Below, one piece after another: positions 47,048-59,129 of a stretch of DNA of 64,000 bases. The notes under the pieces were generated by a model, which had not been told where the DNA came from, ran no database searches, and saw only the letters and a list, made by a program, of their open reading frames with translations. Position 1 is the stretch's first letter. Each line of letters begins with the position of its first letter. The translations under genes and the position numbers were made by a program. Source of the DNA: Pestalotiopsis fici W106-1 (Eukaryota > Ascomycota > Sordariomycetes > Amphisphaeriales > Sporocadaceae); contig NW_006917092.1 in assembly GCF_000516985.1 (NCBI RefSeq), forward strand, positions 5,213,924-5,277,923. Reading direction: 5' to 3'.

Positions 47048-48929
47048 GGTCATGCCGAAAAGCGACATTAGTCAGTCATCATTGACTGGATTCCAAGCCG
47101 GACTCGGCTCGTCCCTTGGAAAAGAGCCTCTACCTACGCACAAATTGCACATATCATCAAAGACCTGTATTCAGAGCCAAACATGCCATGCAAAACCGAC
47201 CGATTACAGAACCGAAATTCGTCCCACGACGACAATAAAAACAACCGCCCACGCGGAATTGGAACAGCCGGAAAAAGTCGACGGTCTGAAACAGCCATCG
47301 CCGTCGTTTTCTTTCTATATCATCGTCTTTGACTTTCCAAGACCTGTCCACGCTCACGCGTCTGTTTGGACATTTTCAAATCATTTCTCTCTCAATTTCT
47401 AATATCAGTATATACAAATTACATCGATCACTCGATTTGTAACCTGGCTATCTATCTGCTTGCCTCTTTTTCTTTTCTCTTTTTGAATTTCAGGATACTG
47501 GACAGGTAAGATAGTCTCTCTGGGGAACAACAGGCATTTCAGAAGATGATGGCTGCTTCACGGCACTACTGGGACACCAATGTTTGTTTTGTTGATTTTT
47601 TGAACTTCCCTTGGTAGGCATGTGGGTTTTGAGTCGATATGTTTGTCAATCATTGTGGATCTCTTTTGGCTTGTCTTGAGATGATTTGGGGGTTATATTG
47701 GAGATGGCATGTCCAAGAGGGAAAAACGCTTGTGAACTGATGCGTGAGAGGCCCGGCTTCGTGCCCAGCTCTCAAATCGGATGTTTCTGATGTTTTCAGC
47801 TCAGCATTCACAGGCTCGTAAACGAATGAAAAGTCTAACAAGAGAATTAACAGAGGTACTGCCTCTTGATGTTGTATAATCTATGTTCTTATTTTGCTGC
47901 CAGGCACGTGTACACTGATTTTTCACTCCCCCGACAATGATCATGCGGGGGAGAATTGAGGATGAACCAGGAAATCGTGGTACACCTCAAATTTTCCTAA
48001 CCTACAAAGGAGCCTTGGTTTTTCTTTTTCTTCTTTTTTCCCAAAACATACTCGTTTCTACCGATATAGCACAGAAGAGGGTTGACGTACTTCATGTGTC
48101 AAGATGGGGATCACTCACGGCTAGAAACCAATAGGCGACGAACTACACGCTCGCATCAAAAAGTCTCATCTATTTGGGGAACCCCCCTCCTTCTCTCCCT
48201 CTCTTGCTTGGGAAGAATCGGATGAGATTTGGGCCATACGAAAGAGGCCAGATAGCAACCATTATCATTAACCGAAATGCAGCTTGGGGGTGATCCGAAC
48301 GTTCCCCGGTTGGTTGGAAAGAAAAGAAAAAAGTGTTTCCCAACAGCAAACAAGACACCTTTGAGCGGGCATCAATGAAGTCATGATCGTATTTCGCATA
48401 ATCCGTATTCCCTATTCGCGCACCCTTTGTCGCAAGGCACCAAAATGTAAAACCCAAAACAGAAAACCAAGAAAAGTGATAGATCATCTGTCAAAGATTT
48501 TACTTCCCGAATCCTCTAGACGGTCTAGATTCTTTGTTGCCAAAGAATAGTTCAGCCCTGCGCCAGCCAGGTACACTAGGGAAAAATAAAAATAAAAACA
48601 AAATACGTACTTCGTACGTAAAACATGATTCTTAACCGACGACTGCCCAACCAACGGGGGCCGCTTTTAGTTCATGGAGTAAGGCACACACCCATACTTG
48701 GCTTTTGAGTCAAACATAGTATAGCGGGCAAGAAGATAATTCACCTTTTCTTGTCAAGGGTATCAACTTCTAAAGAAAATACTTTCAGGTAGGTATTCAT
48801 GGGAAAGTGGAGAGAGTTCTAGACCCCTCACCCCTCTCGATCTGTCAGAATTACCTTGCAAATTCCGAATGCTACAACGGCAGGGTCAAGCGCCACGTTG
48901 AATTTGTGAGCATTTCATCTGTAGCATCT
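47048..48929. other. Convergent 3' spacer of 1.9 kb
   Basis: This stretch holds the 3' UTRs of the CENP-B-type gene and the PXA gene, with several A/T runs. No coding frame, tRNA or repeat structure was recognised. Confidence 0.5.
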
Positions 48930-51900
48930 CTAGCTTAGCCGTTCCTCCCATAATTCAATGATGCCCTTCTCAGTTAATTCAGGCATCAATCGCACCAAGA
49001 TTAATTCTAGCATCCCATAAATGAGATGCTTGTTGCAATATGCATCCGAGAAAACGTCGAGAATACCAGATTCGATCTCGGATAAAATTCTCTCTTCTTC
49101 AGGGTCAGGCAAGGCTTGTGACAATGATAGGTCGTCGTTGGTTTCTCTATGCTTATTCTCCGAGCCCCGCCTCTGCAGAGGTGTTATTGGAGTTTGGTTG
49201 CCGGGCTTCTTGTGGCTTTCAGAACCCCGTCCAACGCCGCTCGCTTGGGCATCCTTGTGCTCATCCGCTATGGAGCCGTCGTCGACAGCGCCATGGTTTC
49301 CGGAAGCGGATTTACCGCGTTGGCTTGGACGTACTTCAGGGTCATGGGCTAGACTCTTCGTATCCTGTGAGTAAGTAGGGCTCCATCTCTGACTGCCAGT
49401 CCAGAGAGAAACCGAGCCAAAGTATACTCTGCCCATACTCTTCGGTATAACCCCCCAGATTGCACTAGCGCATCTCCGCCGCAGAGCCACCAACTCTTCC
49501 TCAGAGGAAGGCGGAAAGAGCGTAGAGACGCCTGGAGCATTATTTGGAAAGAGAGCTGCGCGAATGGATCGCAATAGTGGAGGTAGCCGATCTGAATCAA
49601 GAACACTAGTCTGGATGCAGTGTGAAAAGAGCCTACAGAGATATCGAATATTAGTTTGAATTAAGTCATGTGCAAGTTTCAATGAGCACAACGACCGTGG
49701 ATATAAAATATGTTGTGCCGGGGAGAAAACGGTCAGATTTCGATGCATGGCGTATTTGAACGTTTCAGCATGAAGTGACGACATAAACGCGCAAGGGCCG
49801 TAGGTCTATAGGGCACGCGTCACACTGTGATGGGGGAGATGACGAAACAATGTCAAGACTTGACATTCTAGCCATGGCGATGACGAGTTGCGCGTTATAG
49901 CAATGACAATCTGAGGTTGCGATACGGGCGTTATAGAAGGTGGCACGCAATGGTATAGTCCCCTGTTCGACAGCAAGGTGCCCGAACTGGATGGCAAGGT
50001 CTCTTGGGTGTACCAGCAAGAACAGCCTCCGTACTGCAGACTACTGTAGTCAAAGACGGTCACTTGATGAGTCCCTGGTGTGTATACAGTGCATGATTCT
50101 TCCGAGAAAGCCACCAGATGCTTTGACATTGTCCTCATGGGGACGTACTGATGGAACCCTGTCCACAAACATTGGCGATAATACATGGAGACTACTGCCT
50201 CTGGGTGGAAATCTGGTGTTGATCTCCAAATCATCGCTTAGAGTCCTCTCGCGTGGAAGATCAACATGCGTGATGGGAAAATTTTTGTACGGTCGCACCG
50301 GGGTTCGGAATCAAATCAAACAGTGTGTGTCAAGAGTCTGGTAAGATGGGGCGGAATCCTTGTTGGTAGTACCAGATTGGGCGCGTATGTGAGGCTTCCG
50401 GATGGTCAGGCCGCCTTAGCCCCACGCCGGTCAAGGTGCAATCAGATAAAGAATCGCCAGTTCTCTCAGGCCATTGGTCGGCTTTGCGAGAGTGAAAAAG
50501 GCCAGCCTAGTGCTGTAGTATCTCCGGCAATAGCGAAACACCCCAATGATGCCTCATGCGATGGAACTATCCACGGGCATGATCGTGCAAGATTCTGGGT
50601 CGGAGGGTTGCACAACTTTGTGTGGACTAGGCTCTTGTAATGGTGGGCTCGATGGCCGTGGGAATAACGCTTTGTGCCATTGGGCACACGGCTAAAAGAA
50701 AACGCCCGTCTCATGAATAAGCGGGCTGGCGTTGTAGGAAATTGGAATGCCTGTCCTCTACACTCGCGAGGAGAGGCTTCTTCAGAACCCGACTGGACCA
50801 TGCGAGATCCAGTGACCTGAGCTATATGCGGGTAGATGAATTAGGGAATTGTAGCCTACCTGTCAAGAACACCATTATACCCTGCGAACTGTCCTGGTCC
50901 CTTCGTGGCGCTCCATTGCATCATGGAAAAAGCTCCTCCCAGCCACGGCATGCGCGCGTCCATTTCGAGCAGATTGGCGACACACGGCCATAGCTTGAAC
51001 TCGGCGATGGGCACTCGGGTTGGTCCCGCTTGCAAAGGATGGCTTGAAATGGGGTTGTACGATTTCTCGCTTTTCTGTTGGTCAGTTGAGACTGGTTTTT
51101 GGACGAATAGTGTCTCTGTTCGCGGAGGGAGCGATCTTGACAGAACCCATGTACTAGCAAGGAGGCGAATTATGTTGACCACGAGGAAACCTAGTTGGAC
51201 CAAAGACCAGAACCACTCGCTTGGAGATGAGCGGGAGGCACTTTTCATTGGGAGCGTTCCGTCCTCAATAGGTTCATCCTCAAAAGTCGTTGGCGCAAGC
51301 TGGTCAGGGGATTCAGGTGGCTGAGGACCTCCCTTCGCTAGCCTCGTCAGCATGATAAAGATTTCCAATAAAAGCCATGGTTCGGATAGTTTCTTGGCCA
51401 CGAGATTGCCAATAATTAGCTCGGAGAATATCTGGCCAACTAGCGACGTCAAGCACTCGTTTTCAAGATCCTCCGTAGGCAGCAGCAGAGCAAGTACTCC
51501 TTGGACGAGTAGTTGACGATACGCAGCCTCATTATCAGCCTGTGCCTGGACGCTTCTAGCATCGCCGGGCTTCGGCAGGGGAGACAATGCAGGTAGTGGC
51601 CATAGCGAGTGGTAAATCTCGCGGAAATTGGCCTCAAGAGGAGGCTTGGCCGCCGAATTAGAAGCAGTACGGTACGCTGCATTGATCTATCAGTTTTCGC
51701 AAACTCGGGGATTGCAGATGTGTGAAGGAGTGGTCAGGGTGGTTGGTGATAGGAATAGGAACCCTTTGGACATCGCCGACGTTGATAGCAGACTTACCTC
51801 TCACATGTGCGTCCAGCAACTCGGGTAACTGGTCAAATAAGAGACTCTCCAAGTCAACATTCCGTAAGCGCTCTTCCAGAGCCCTGGTGAAATGGGCTAT

Positions 51901-52308
51901 GATTTGTACGATCTCGGCGACAAAAGTCTCATCCGGCGTGATATTGGAGTACCACTTTTGTACGAACTCCTTGAGTATGACGGAGATGAGGGCGTAGAGC
52001 TGCAGGTCCACATCGTTGCGACTAGTTAGAGGAGGAAGGAGCTCTTCGATTGGTGCTGGCGAAAACCTCCCCCTCTCTGCCAGATGTTTCGCGCAAAGTG
52101 TACGGCGAATGAAGGCGGCGGTGGCCTTGTCCGAGAGATAATCTGCCGACCTCACGCCGCGCCGCGCTATGGTCTGCGAAGTATGTGATCGAGATGGCGG
52201 CGGGGGCTTGTTCGCCGAAGGTGGTTTGGCCGCTGCGCTCCAAGTCGCAGACGTTTTCAGTGTCGGGCTTGGGGGCCCTGGGGGTGGGATCGCAGCCGCT
52301 GTCGCCAT
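48930..52308 (-). CDS. PXA-domain protein (sorting-nexin related) with a 1.2 kb intron
   Basis: Exons on the minus strand are 52308-51798, 51676-50860 and 49632-48930. Introns are 121 nt (GTAAGT..ATGCAG) and 1227 nt (GTAGGC..CTGTAG). Sum: 2031 bases, or 676 residues. After a Pro-rich N-terminus, residues about 57-175 carry the PXA domain (LQLYALISVILKEFVQKWYS, ERLRNVDLESLLFDQLPELL, DAHVRAYRTA). The middle has a short hydrophobic stretch (LVQLGFLVVNIIRLLASTWV) which may be a membrane anchor. The C-terminal part reads DAYCNKHLIYGMLELILVRL then PELTEKGIIELWEERLS, typical of fungal PXA proteins. Family knowledge: PXA domains occur in Snx13/Mdm1-type proteins at organelle contact sites. The join across the long intron (GYNGVLD|RLFSHCIQTSVLD) gives a continuous, sensible protein. 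Confidence 0.82.
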
Positions 52309-53014
52309 GGCCGGATCTTGTTATTTGTGATGCTATTGGGAGACCATTGTAGGTAGCAGAGTCCTGCTGCCGCGAAGCAGGGCGTTTACCGCTTCGTGCA
52401 AATGGCCAGGAGCTCCTCTTGCTCGTGTTGTGCGCAACAAAAAAGTTGAGGGCTTCGTATGCGGTCAAGGGATGTAGTTGAACTTTTGGGCCTCACAAGC
52501 TGCGACCTTGTTTGGTTTGATGTCATGTCATGCAGTTGCGCATTTAGCGCGTAAACTACCTAACCCGTGCATGCCTGCGAAGCTGCAGATAAGTAAGATC
52601 GCTGCCGCTGCCGTTGCCGTGCTTGCAGAAAGGCACGTGCGTTTCTTAAAATAACAATGTCAATAATTTGGCTTGATAAACAAAAATTCATATGGCCAAC
52701 TTCCTCACTAAAGCGGTATCCTTGGATTGAGTGTGGTTTTCTATAGCTTCGCATATAATTATTTTTCTATGCTACAAGTTATACACAGTATTGTACTGAA
52801 TGTGAATACCACCCCATCTATACGTCTATGTCATGGTTTCGTATCATACAAGGCACGGGTTGGCCGACAAGAATCTAGATATAGACATGGTCGCATGAGA
52901 CCAATTTTGAGATGAGTGAGTTCAGTTCTAACGGAAGTGCTCTTCAAACCGTCGGCTTGGCACGTTGCTCTTGCCCCAGCAACGATTAGTGATGGCAGTC
53001 GTGGGCTAAATCAT
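52309..53014. other. Intergenic, no gene seen
   Basis: Promoter of the PXA gene on the left and 3' UTR of MSS51 on the right. The open frame at 52022-52468 on the minus strand is a shadow of the PXA exon. Confidence 0.5.
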
Positions 53015-54595
53015 CTACTCGGATTCCTTGCGAGTAGCTTCGTATCTATTGCAAAAATTATCAGTTGGCTTGCTTCCAAAGTGGGGGCTGGCTCTCTGCA
53101 TCACGTACCTCTTTCCTCGGAAGGCCCATGTACCCCAGTTACCGCAAGTGACGTCCTGAGGGTCCATGTCGTTCAGATCCCACCGCAAACTGCGGAAGAT
53201 GTTCTCTCCAGGCTCCATCAAGATGTCGAACTCGCCCTTGCATGTCTTGTTCACCCATTCAATGTCTCTTTCCATGTCAAACTGGGTGTATCCGGTGGCG
53301 ATAATGGGCGCTTTTGTCTCAAGCAGCAAAGGGATTGTTTCTGCCCATTCGTGAGAACTGGCGGGATGACCCAAGCCAGGGTGGAAAAGGACGAAGCAGT
53401 CAAAGTACGGATCGTACGGCTGGTAGTAGCCCGTCTTGTGGATAGTGTGGTAGTAGTCCACAATCGTGCTGATCTTCATCGACGGCCAAACGCGATCCTC
53501 TACAATTGCGCCAAATGGGTTTGAAGCTGTTCGTGGCGGCAACGGGAACTCATCATCACGGTTCGCCATACTCTCTGGTCCAACAAAAATGAGATGGAAC
53601 TTTCCTCTAGGGAACAAATGGGCCAGCTGCACCCAGACATTACGAGGAAGGGAGGATTCGGCGCGAGCTCCCAGGATAAAGATTCTGACCGGAGGTGCCT
53701 CTGGTCGCAGTCCACGGATATCGTCTCCACCTCCTGTCTTGGGAGGGTGCAATGTATATCGCAGCGCGCTGAAACTCTTGAGACCTTCGGTTGTAAGTCT
53801 GCCTCCTTGTCTAATGTTGTAAGGACTGAGCTCGTGGAGAATGCTACCGACAGTCAGAGGGTAGGTCAGCAGCCTAGTCACCTGCCTCATGTTGCGGTCG
53901 TCATTGATGGCTTCGAATTGTCTCGTGTACAAGAATGTATCCCAGTTCGTCATGTTTACAACTGCTTCCTCCATTTGTGGCCCTGCGTATTCGAACTCGG
54001 GAAAGAATCGCCCAGATCTCAAATCATGATCGTCCTCATTGATCTGTCGCAGAGTATCGCAGACTTGCAGATGTGCCTCGTAGTCCTCTGCCCAGTGCTG
54101 TTCGCTGCAGTATACGGGGACTCCACAGTCTGGGCACTCGAAGTCTACATGAGCCGGTGACTGATTGCCAGAGTTGGCTGCCTTGTCCACATCATCGGCA
54201 GTGGCTGGAATCCGTGTTGGTCGGTGGTCTGGGTGAGGACAGTGCGCATGTTGCCTCATGAATGCAGCTCGGCGCCGTATTTCCGGAATGGGAGATTTCG
54301 TGTAGGAATGGAATAGATCATCTGGACGGAGGACCGGCGGGCTCTGCCCTTCTCTCGGTGCCGCAGGTGTGGAAGAGCCAAAAGAAATTCCTTCCTCCTG
54401 TCCCTTCTTCTCCTTCTGCCCAAACAGCGAGAAGGCTCGAGTGTTCTTGCCAGAGCTCGCTTCTGTGGTCCCTTGCACTGGACGTTGCGATGCGACGTGG
54501 GAAAATGCTCTGGCTGATGTCGGTGCTCTGAGTCGCGAAGCTTGAGAGCACCTCCGGCACACAAAGGCAGCTGCCGACCTCATGGTTGGCTCCAT
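53015..54595 (-). CDS. MSS51: Mitochondrial COX1 translational activator Mss51
   Basis: Exon 1 is 54595-53109 and exon 2 is 53045-53015; the 63-nt intron begins GTACGT and ends GCAATAG. Product: 505 residues. The N-terminus (MEPTMRSAAAFVCRRCSQAS) is basic and Ser/Ala/Arg-rich, a typical matrix-targeting sequence. A zinc-binding region follows near residues 110-190, with CPHPDH and then FECPDCGVPVYCSEQHWAED. The MSS51 C-terminal domain follows (FILGARAESSLPRNVWVQL, YDPYFDCFVLFHPGLGHP, ETKAPIIATGYTQFDMERDI). Family knowledge: Mss51 activates COX1 translation and helps early assembly of complex IV. The intron is a multiple of three and has no stop, so its retention would add 21 residues near the end. 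A start at the second Met (54583) is equally possible. Confidence 0.93.
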   Translation of the reverse strand: MEPTMRSAAAFVCRRCSQASRLRAPTSARAFSHVASQRPVQGTTEASSGKNTRAFSLFGQKEKKGQEEGISFGSSTPAAPREGQSPPVLRPDDLFHSYTKSPIPEIRRRAAFMRQHAHCPHPDHRPTRIPATADDVDKAANSGNQSPAHVDFECPDCGVPVYCSEQHWAEDYEAHLQVCDTLRQINEDDHDLRSGRFFPEFEYAGPQMEEAVVNMTNWDTFLYTRQFEAINDDRNMRQVTRLLTYPLTVGSILHELSPYNIRQGGRLTTEGLKSFSALRYTLHPPKTGGGDDIRGLRPEAPPVRIFILGARAESSLPRNVWVQLAHLFPRGKFHLIFVGPESMANRDDEFPLPPRTASNPFGAIVEDRVWPSMKISTIVDYYHTIHKTGYYQPYDPYFDCFVLFHPGLGHPASSHEWAETIPLLLETKAPIIATGYTQFDMERDIEWVNKTCKGEFDILMEPGENIFRSLRWDLNDMDPQDVTCGNWGTWAFRGKRYVMQRASPHFGSKPTDNFCNRYEATRKESE

Positions 54596-54996
54596 CGAAG
54601 CAATTGATGTCGACGATGCTGACTTTTTCCGAAAGAACCAGATGCTCGTACGATCTGAAGCTCCGTCACCTCCGTCAATCTCGAGCCGCAAAAAGGTACA
54701 TAGCTAGGTACAGCTCCCGCTAGGTACATAAGTTATGGCGCGCCCCGAAATTTGTGGGGGATCAATGATTTTCCGCCTAGCACTGGGACTTGACCGGCTG
54801 GCGCGTCCTCCAATTGGGGGTCGCTGACGAGGAGCTCCAGGTACAAAGTGGGCTTTGGTGCCTGCGAGCTCTGCTGAAATTTTGAAGCTTCCTCTTCAAC
54901 CACAATGACTTGAATTCTGCTCAATCCCAAAATTGCAAAACACAGCCTGTGCAACGCAACGAGAAGCTGCGCTACTCTGGCGCACATTCTTTCAAG
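54596..54996. promoter_or_regulatory. Bidirectional promoter MSS51 / RSE1
   Basis: 401 bases separate the two ATGs. A ctaggta phrase occurs twice (54704 and 54720). No TATA box is evident on either side, as is common for housekeeping genes. Confidence 0.5.
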
Positions 54997-57900
54997 ATGG
55001 CGGCGACCTCGAACATGTTTCTGTATTCCTTGACCATTCAGCCGCCGACCACCATCACGCAGGCCATCGTGGGACAGTTCAGTGGCACCAAGGAACAGCA
55101 GATCTTGACAGCTTCGGGGTCGCGTCTCACCTTGTCGCGTCCTGATCCCTCCCAGGGAAGAGTCACCACCCTCCTCTCCCAAGATGTCTTTGGCATCATC
55201 AGGTCAATTGCCGCCTTCCGCCTCGCTGGTAGCAGCAAGGGTAAGTTTACTCGTCCCCGTACATTTTTAAGCTTCATTTAGTGATTGTTGAAGCTGGCTT
55301 GATAGAAGCGGATTGAGATCTGCCTTGGAGCACGTTTCAAAAGCACACTGCCAAGGTCCGAAATACGATGCAACTCCTTCTCGGACACTTGCTAACGTAT
55401 CTCGATATAGACTATGTTATTCTAGCGACAGATTCCGGAAGGATCACAATCGTCGAATACATGCCCCAACAGAACAGATTTGTTCGTGACAAGCTTGAAA
55501 CTTTTGGAAAGTCAGGCGTCAGACGAGTGGTACCTGGACAGTACCTGGCTTGTGACCCCAAGGGCAGAGCCTGTCTGATTGCAGCTGTGGAGAAGAACAA
55601 ACTGGTCTACGTCCTGAACCGAAACTCTCAGGCAGAGTTGACGATATCTTCTCCACTGGAAGCCCACAAACCTGGAACTGTTGTACTATCTATGGTAGCC
55701 TTGGATGTCGGCTATGCCAATCCGGTGTTCGCTGCCCTCGAAGTGGAGTACACTGAAGCCGATCAAGATCCTACTGGTGAGGCTGTTGCGGAGATTGAGA
55801 CACAGCTGGTGTACTATGAACTGGACCTCGGTCTCAACCATGTGGTACGCAAATGGAGCGAGCCCGTGGATCCCACTGCGTCTATACTTTTCCAGGTACC
55901 AGGTGGCAATGATGGCCCTAGTGGAGTTCTGGTTTGTGGTGAAGAAAACATCACTTATCGTCACTCAAACCAGGAGGCATTCCGTGTGCCAGTCCCGAGA
56001 CGGAAAGGTGCCACTGAAGATCCACAGAGGAAAAGAACGATCGTGTCCGGCGTTATGCACAAGCTCAAGGGCAGCGCCGGTGCCTTCTTCTTTCTCCTTC
56101 AGAGTGAGGATGGCGATCTGTTCAAGGTTACCATTGACATGGCCGAAGACGATTCGGGAAAGCCTACTGGTGAAGTTCGTCGGCTGAAAATCAAATACTT
56201 CGATACAGTTCCCGTCTCAACGAGTCTCTGTATTTTGAAGAGCGGCTTCTTGTTCGTGGCTAGCGAGTTTGGCAACCATCACTTCTACCAGTTTGAGAAG
56301 CTTGGCGACGATGATGAGGAGTTGGAGTTTGCCAGTGACGACTACCCCACCGACCCAAAGACGTCATATACACCGGCCTACTTCTACCCCAGGCCCGCTG
56401 ACAACCTGAGTCTGGTTGAGAGCATCAACTCTATGAACCCGCTCATTGACTGTAAGGTTGCCAACTTGACAGCGGATGATGCACCTCAGATCTATTCCAT
56501 CTGTGGCAATGGCGCGCGTAGCACTTTCAGGACCCTGAAACACGGGTTGGAGGTCAACGAAATTGTCGCGTCCGAGCTTCCTGGCGTACCGTCAGCTGTA
56601 TGGACCACCAAGTTGAGCCAAGAAGATCAGTATGATGCTTACATCATTTTGTCCTTCAGTAATGGCACACTCGTGCTCAGTATCGGAGAGACGGTGGAGG
56701 AAGTCACTGACACTGGCTTCTTGTCAAATGTCCCCACATTAGCTGTCCAGCAGCTGGGAGACGACGGCCTGATACAGGTCCATCCGAAGGGCATTCGTCA
56801 CATTCGCAATGGACGAGTGAATGAGTGGTCTGCTCCGCAACATCGTTCAATCGTTGCTGCATCCACAAACTCACGGCAAGTGGCTGTTGCTCTCAGTTCT
56901 GGTGAGATTGTCTATTTCGAGATGGATTCTGATGGCTCTCTGGCGGAGTATGACGAGAAGAAAGAGATGTTTGGTACAGTTACCTGCCTCAGCCTGGGCG
57001 ATGTGCCCGAAGGCCGTTTGAGGAGTTCTTTCTTGGCAGTGGGCTGTGACGACTGTACTGTCCGTGTGCTAAGCTTGGACCCGGAGTCAACTCTGGAGAG
57101 CAAGTCCGTGCAAGCTCTCACTGCAGCACCCACTGCCCTGTCCATCATGTCGATGCAAGACTCTGCTTCCGGCGGAAGTACACTCTACCTTCACATCGGT
57201 TTGTACTCGGGAGTATACCTGAGAACAGTGTTGGACGAGATCACCGGAGAGTTGACTGATACACGTCAGAAGTTTCTTGGTCCAAAGGCTGTTAAGCTGT
57301 TCCAGGTTTCCGTTCAAGGGCAAACATGCGTTTTTGCTCTGAGTTCAAGAACTTGGTTGGGGTATTCAGACCCGATTACAAAAGGTTTCATGATGACGCC
57401 TCTCGACTATGACGACTTGGAGTGGGGCTGGAACTTTAGCAGCGAACAATGCGAAGAGGGTATGGTTGGAATCCAAGGGCAAAATCTCAAGTAAGTCCAT
57501 TTTGTTTTGAAATTCAAACACCCAACCCTACGAGGATGATGAGAAATTGGGATCCTAAGCCAAGAGCTGTGAGGATCACTTTTAATTATTTGTACCAATT
57601 GTTCCTACTGACTCACTTCCACATTTCCAACTTTCTTGCATAATCAGGTGTCATATTTATACTGACTGACTGCATCAGGATCTTTTCCATTGACAAATTG
57701 GGTGATACATTGCTTCAAGAGTCGATCCCTCTGACTTATACGCCCAAACACCTTGTCAAGCACCCTGAGCATCCCTACTTCTACACCATTGAATCTGAAA
57801 ACAACACTCTTCCCCCGGAATTAAGGGCACAGTTGTTGGCAGATCCATCAAATGTCAATGGTGACGCACAAGTCCTGCCGCCTCAAGAATTTGGCTATCC

Positions 57901-58990
57901 TCGCGGGCGTGGGAGATGGGCATCTTGCATTAGCGTTGTTGACCCTTTGACAGAAAAGGCAGTGCTTCAGACTCTGGATCTGGGAGAGAATGAAGCCGCT
58001 GTTAGTGTTGCTACAGTTTCATTTGCCAGTCAAGACAACAAGACCTTCCTCGTTGTCGGGACTGGAAAGGACATGGTACTAAGTCCTCGTCAATTTAGTG
58101 CTGGATTCATCCACGTCTACAGCATCAGCGAGGATGGCAAGGCGATTGAATTTATTCACAAGACAAAGGTCGAAGAGCCACCAATGGCACTTATCCAATT
58201 CCAGGGCCGACTCCTTGCCGGCATTGGAAAGACTATCCGTGCCTATGACCTGGGTTTGAGGCAGCTACTCCGCAAAGCGCAAGCCGAGGTTGCACCGCAA
58301 CTGATAGTCTCCCTCCAAACTCAAGGCAGCCGCATCATTGTTGGTGACGTGCAGCAGAGTGTTACTTTTGTCGTTTATAAGTATGAGAGCAACAAACTCA
58401 TTCCATTTGCAGATGACTCCATCAACCGATGGACCAACTGCACAACAATGGTAGACTATGAGTCTGTTGCGGGTGGTGATAAATTTGGCAACGTCTGGAT
58501 CGTTCGATGTCCTGAAAAGGCTAGTATCGAAGCAGATGAAGATGGGTCTGGCGCACATTTGCAACATGCCAGGGAGTATTTGCATGGCACCAACCACCGT
58601 GTCAGTCTCATGGCACATTTCTACACTCAAGATGTCCCCACCAGTATCAGCAAGACCAACCTTGTCGTCGGTGGGCAGGAGGTCTTGCTATGGAGCGGTA
58701 TCCAGGGTACAGTCGGTGTTTTTATTCCGCTAGTGAGTAGAGAGGATGTAGACTTTTTCCAGAGTCTCGAATCTCACCTTCGGAGTGAAGATCCCCCTCT
58801 GGCTGGTCGCGATCATCTTATTTACAGGGGCTATTATGTGCCAGTCAAGGGTGTCATTGATGGTGACTTGTGCGAGAGATTCGCTCTACTACCCAACGAC
58901 AAGAAGCAAATGATTGCGGGAGAATTGGACCGGTCTGTCAGAGAGATCGAAAGAAAGATTTCAGATATACGTACGCGCTCTGCTTTCTAA
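54997..58990 (+). CDS. RSE1: Splicing factor 3b subunit Rse1/SF3B3
   Basis: Exons are 54997-55240, 55411-57490 and 57679-58990; introns are 170 nt (GTAAGT..GATATAG, branch gctaac) and 188 nt. Product: 1211 residues, the usual length of fungal Rse1. It starts [20 protein letters not shown] and runs through the three beta-propellers of the DDB1/CPSF-A/SF3B3 fold ([40 protein letters not shown]). The CPSF-A C-terminal region ends [19 protein letters not shown]. Family knowledge: the protein is part of the SF3b module of U2 snRNP and helps branch-site recognition. Both introns are longer than average for the window. An in-frame upstream ATG at 54910 exists, but 54997 (aagATGGCG) has the better context and fits the family start. 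Confidence 0.97.
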
Positions 58991-59129
58991 GCGCCGTGTG
59001 TCCAATGTTGCATGATGAAATGGCAGTTGTATTTATACAAGGGATTGATGAGCAAGCCGGCGTTCGGCAGTAAATACCAATGATAATACGATATAATGAT
59101 ACATAATCACTTTGCACTTATACAAAACA

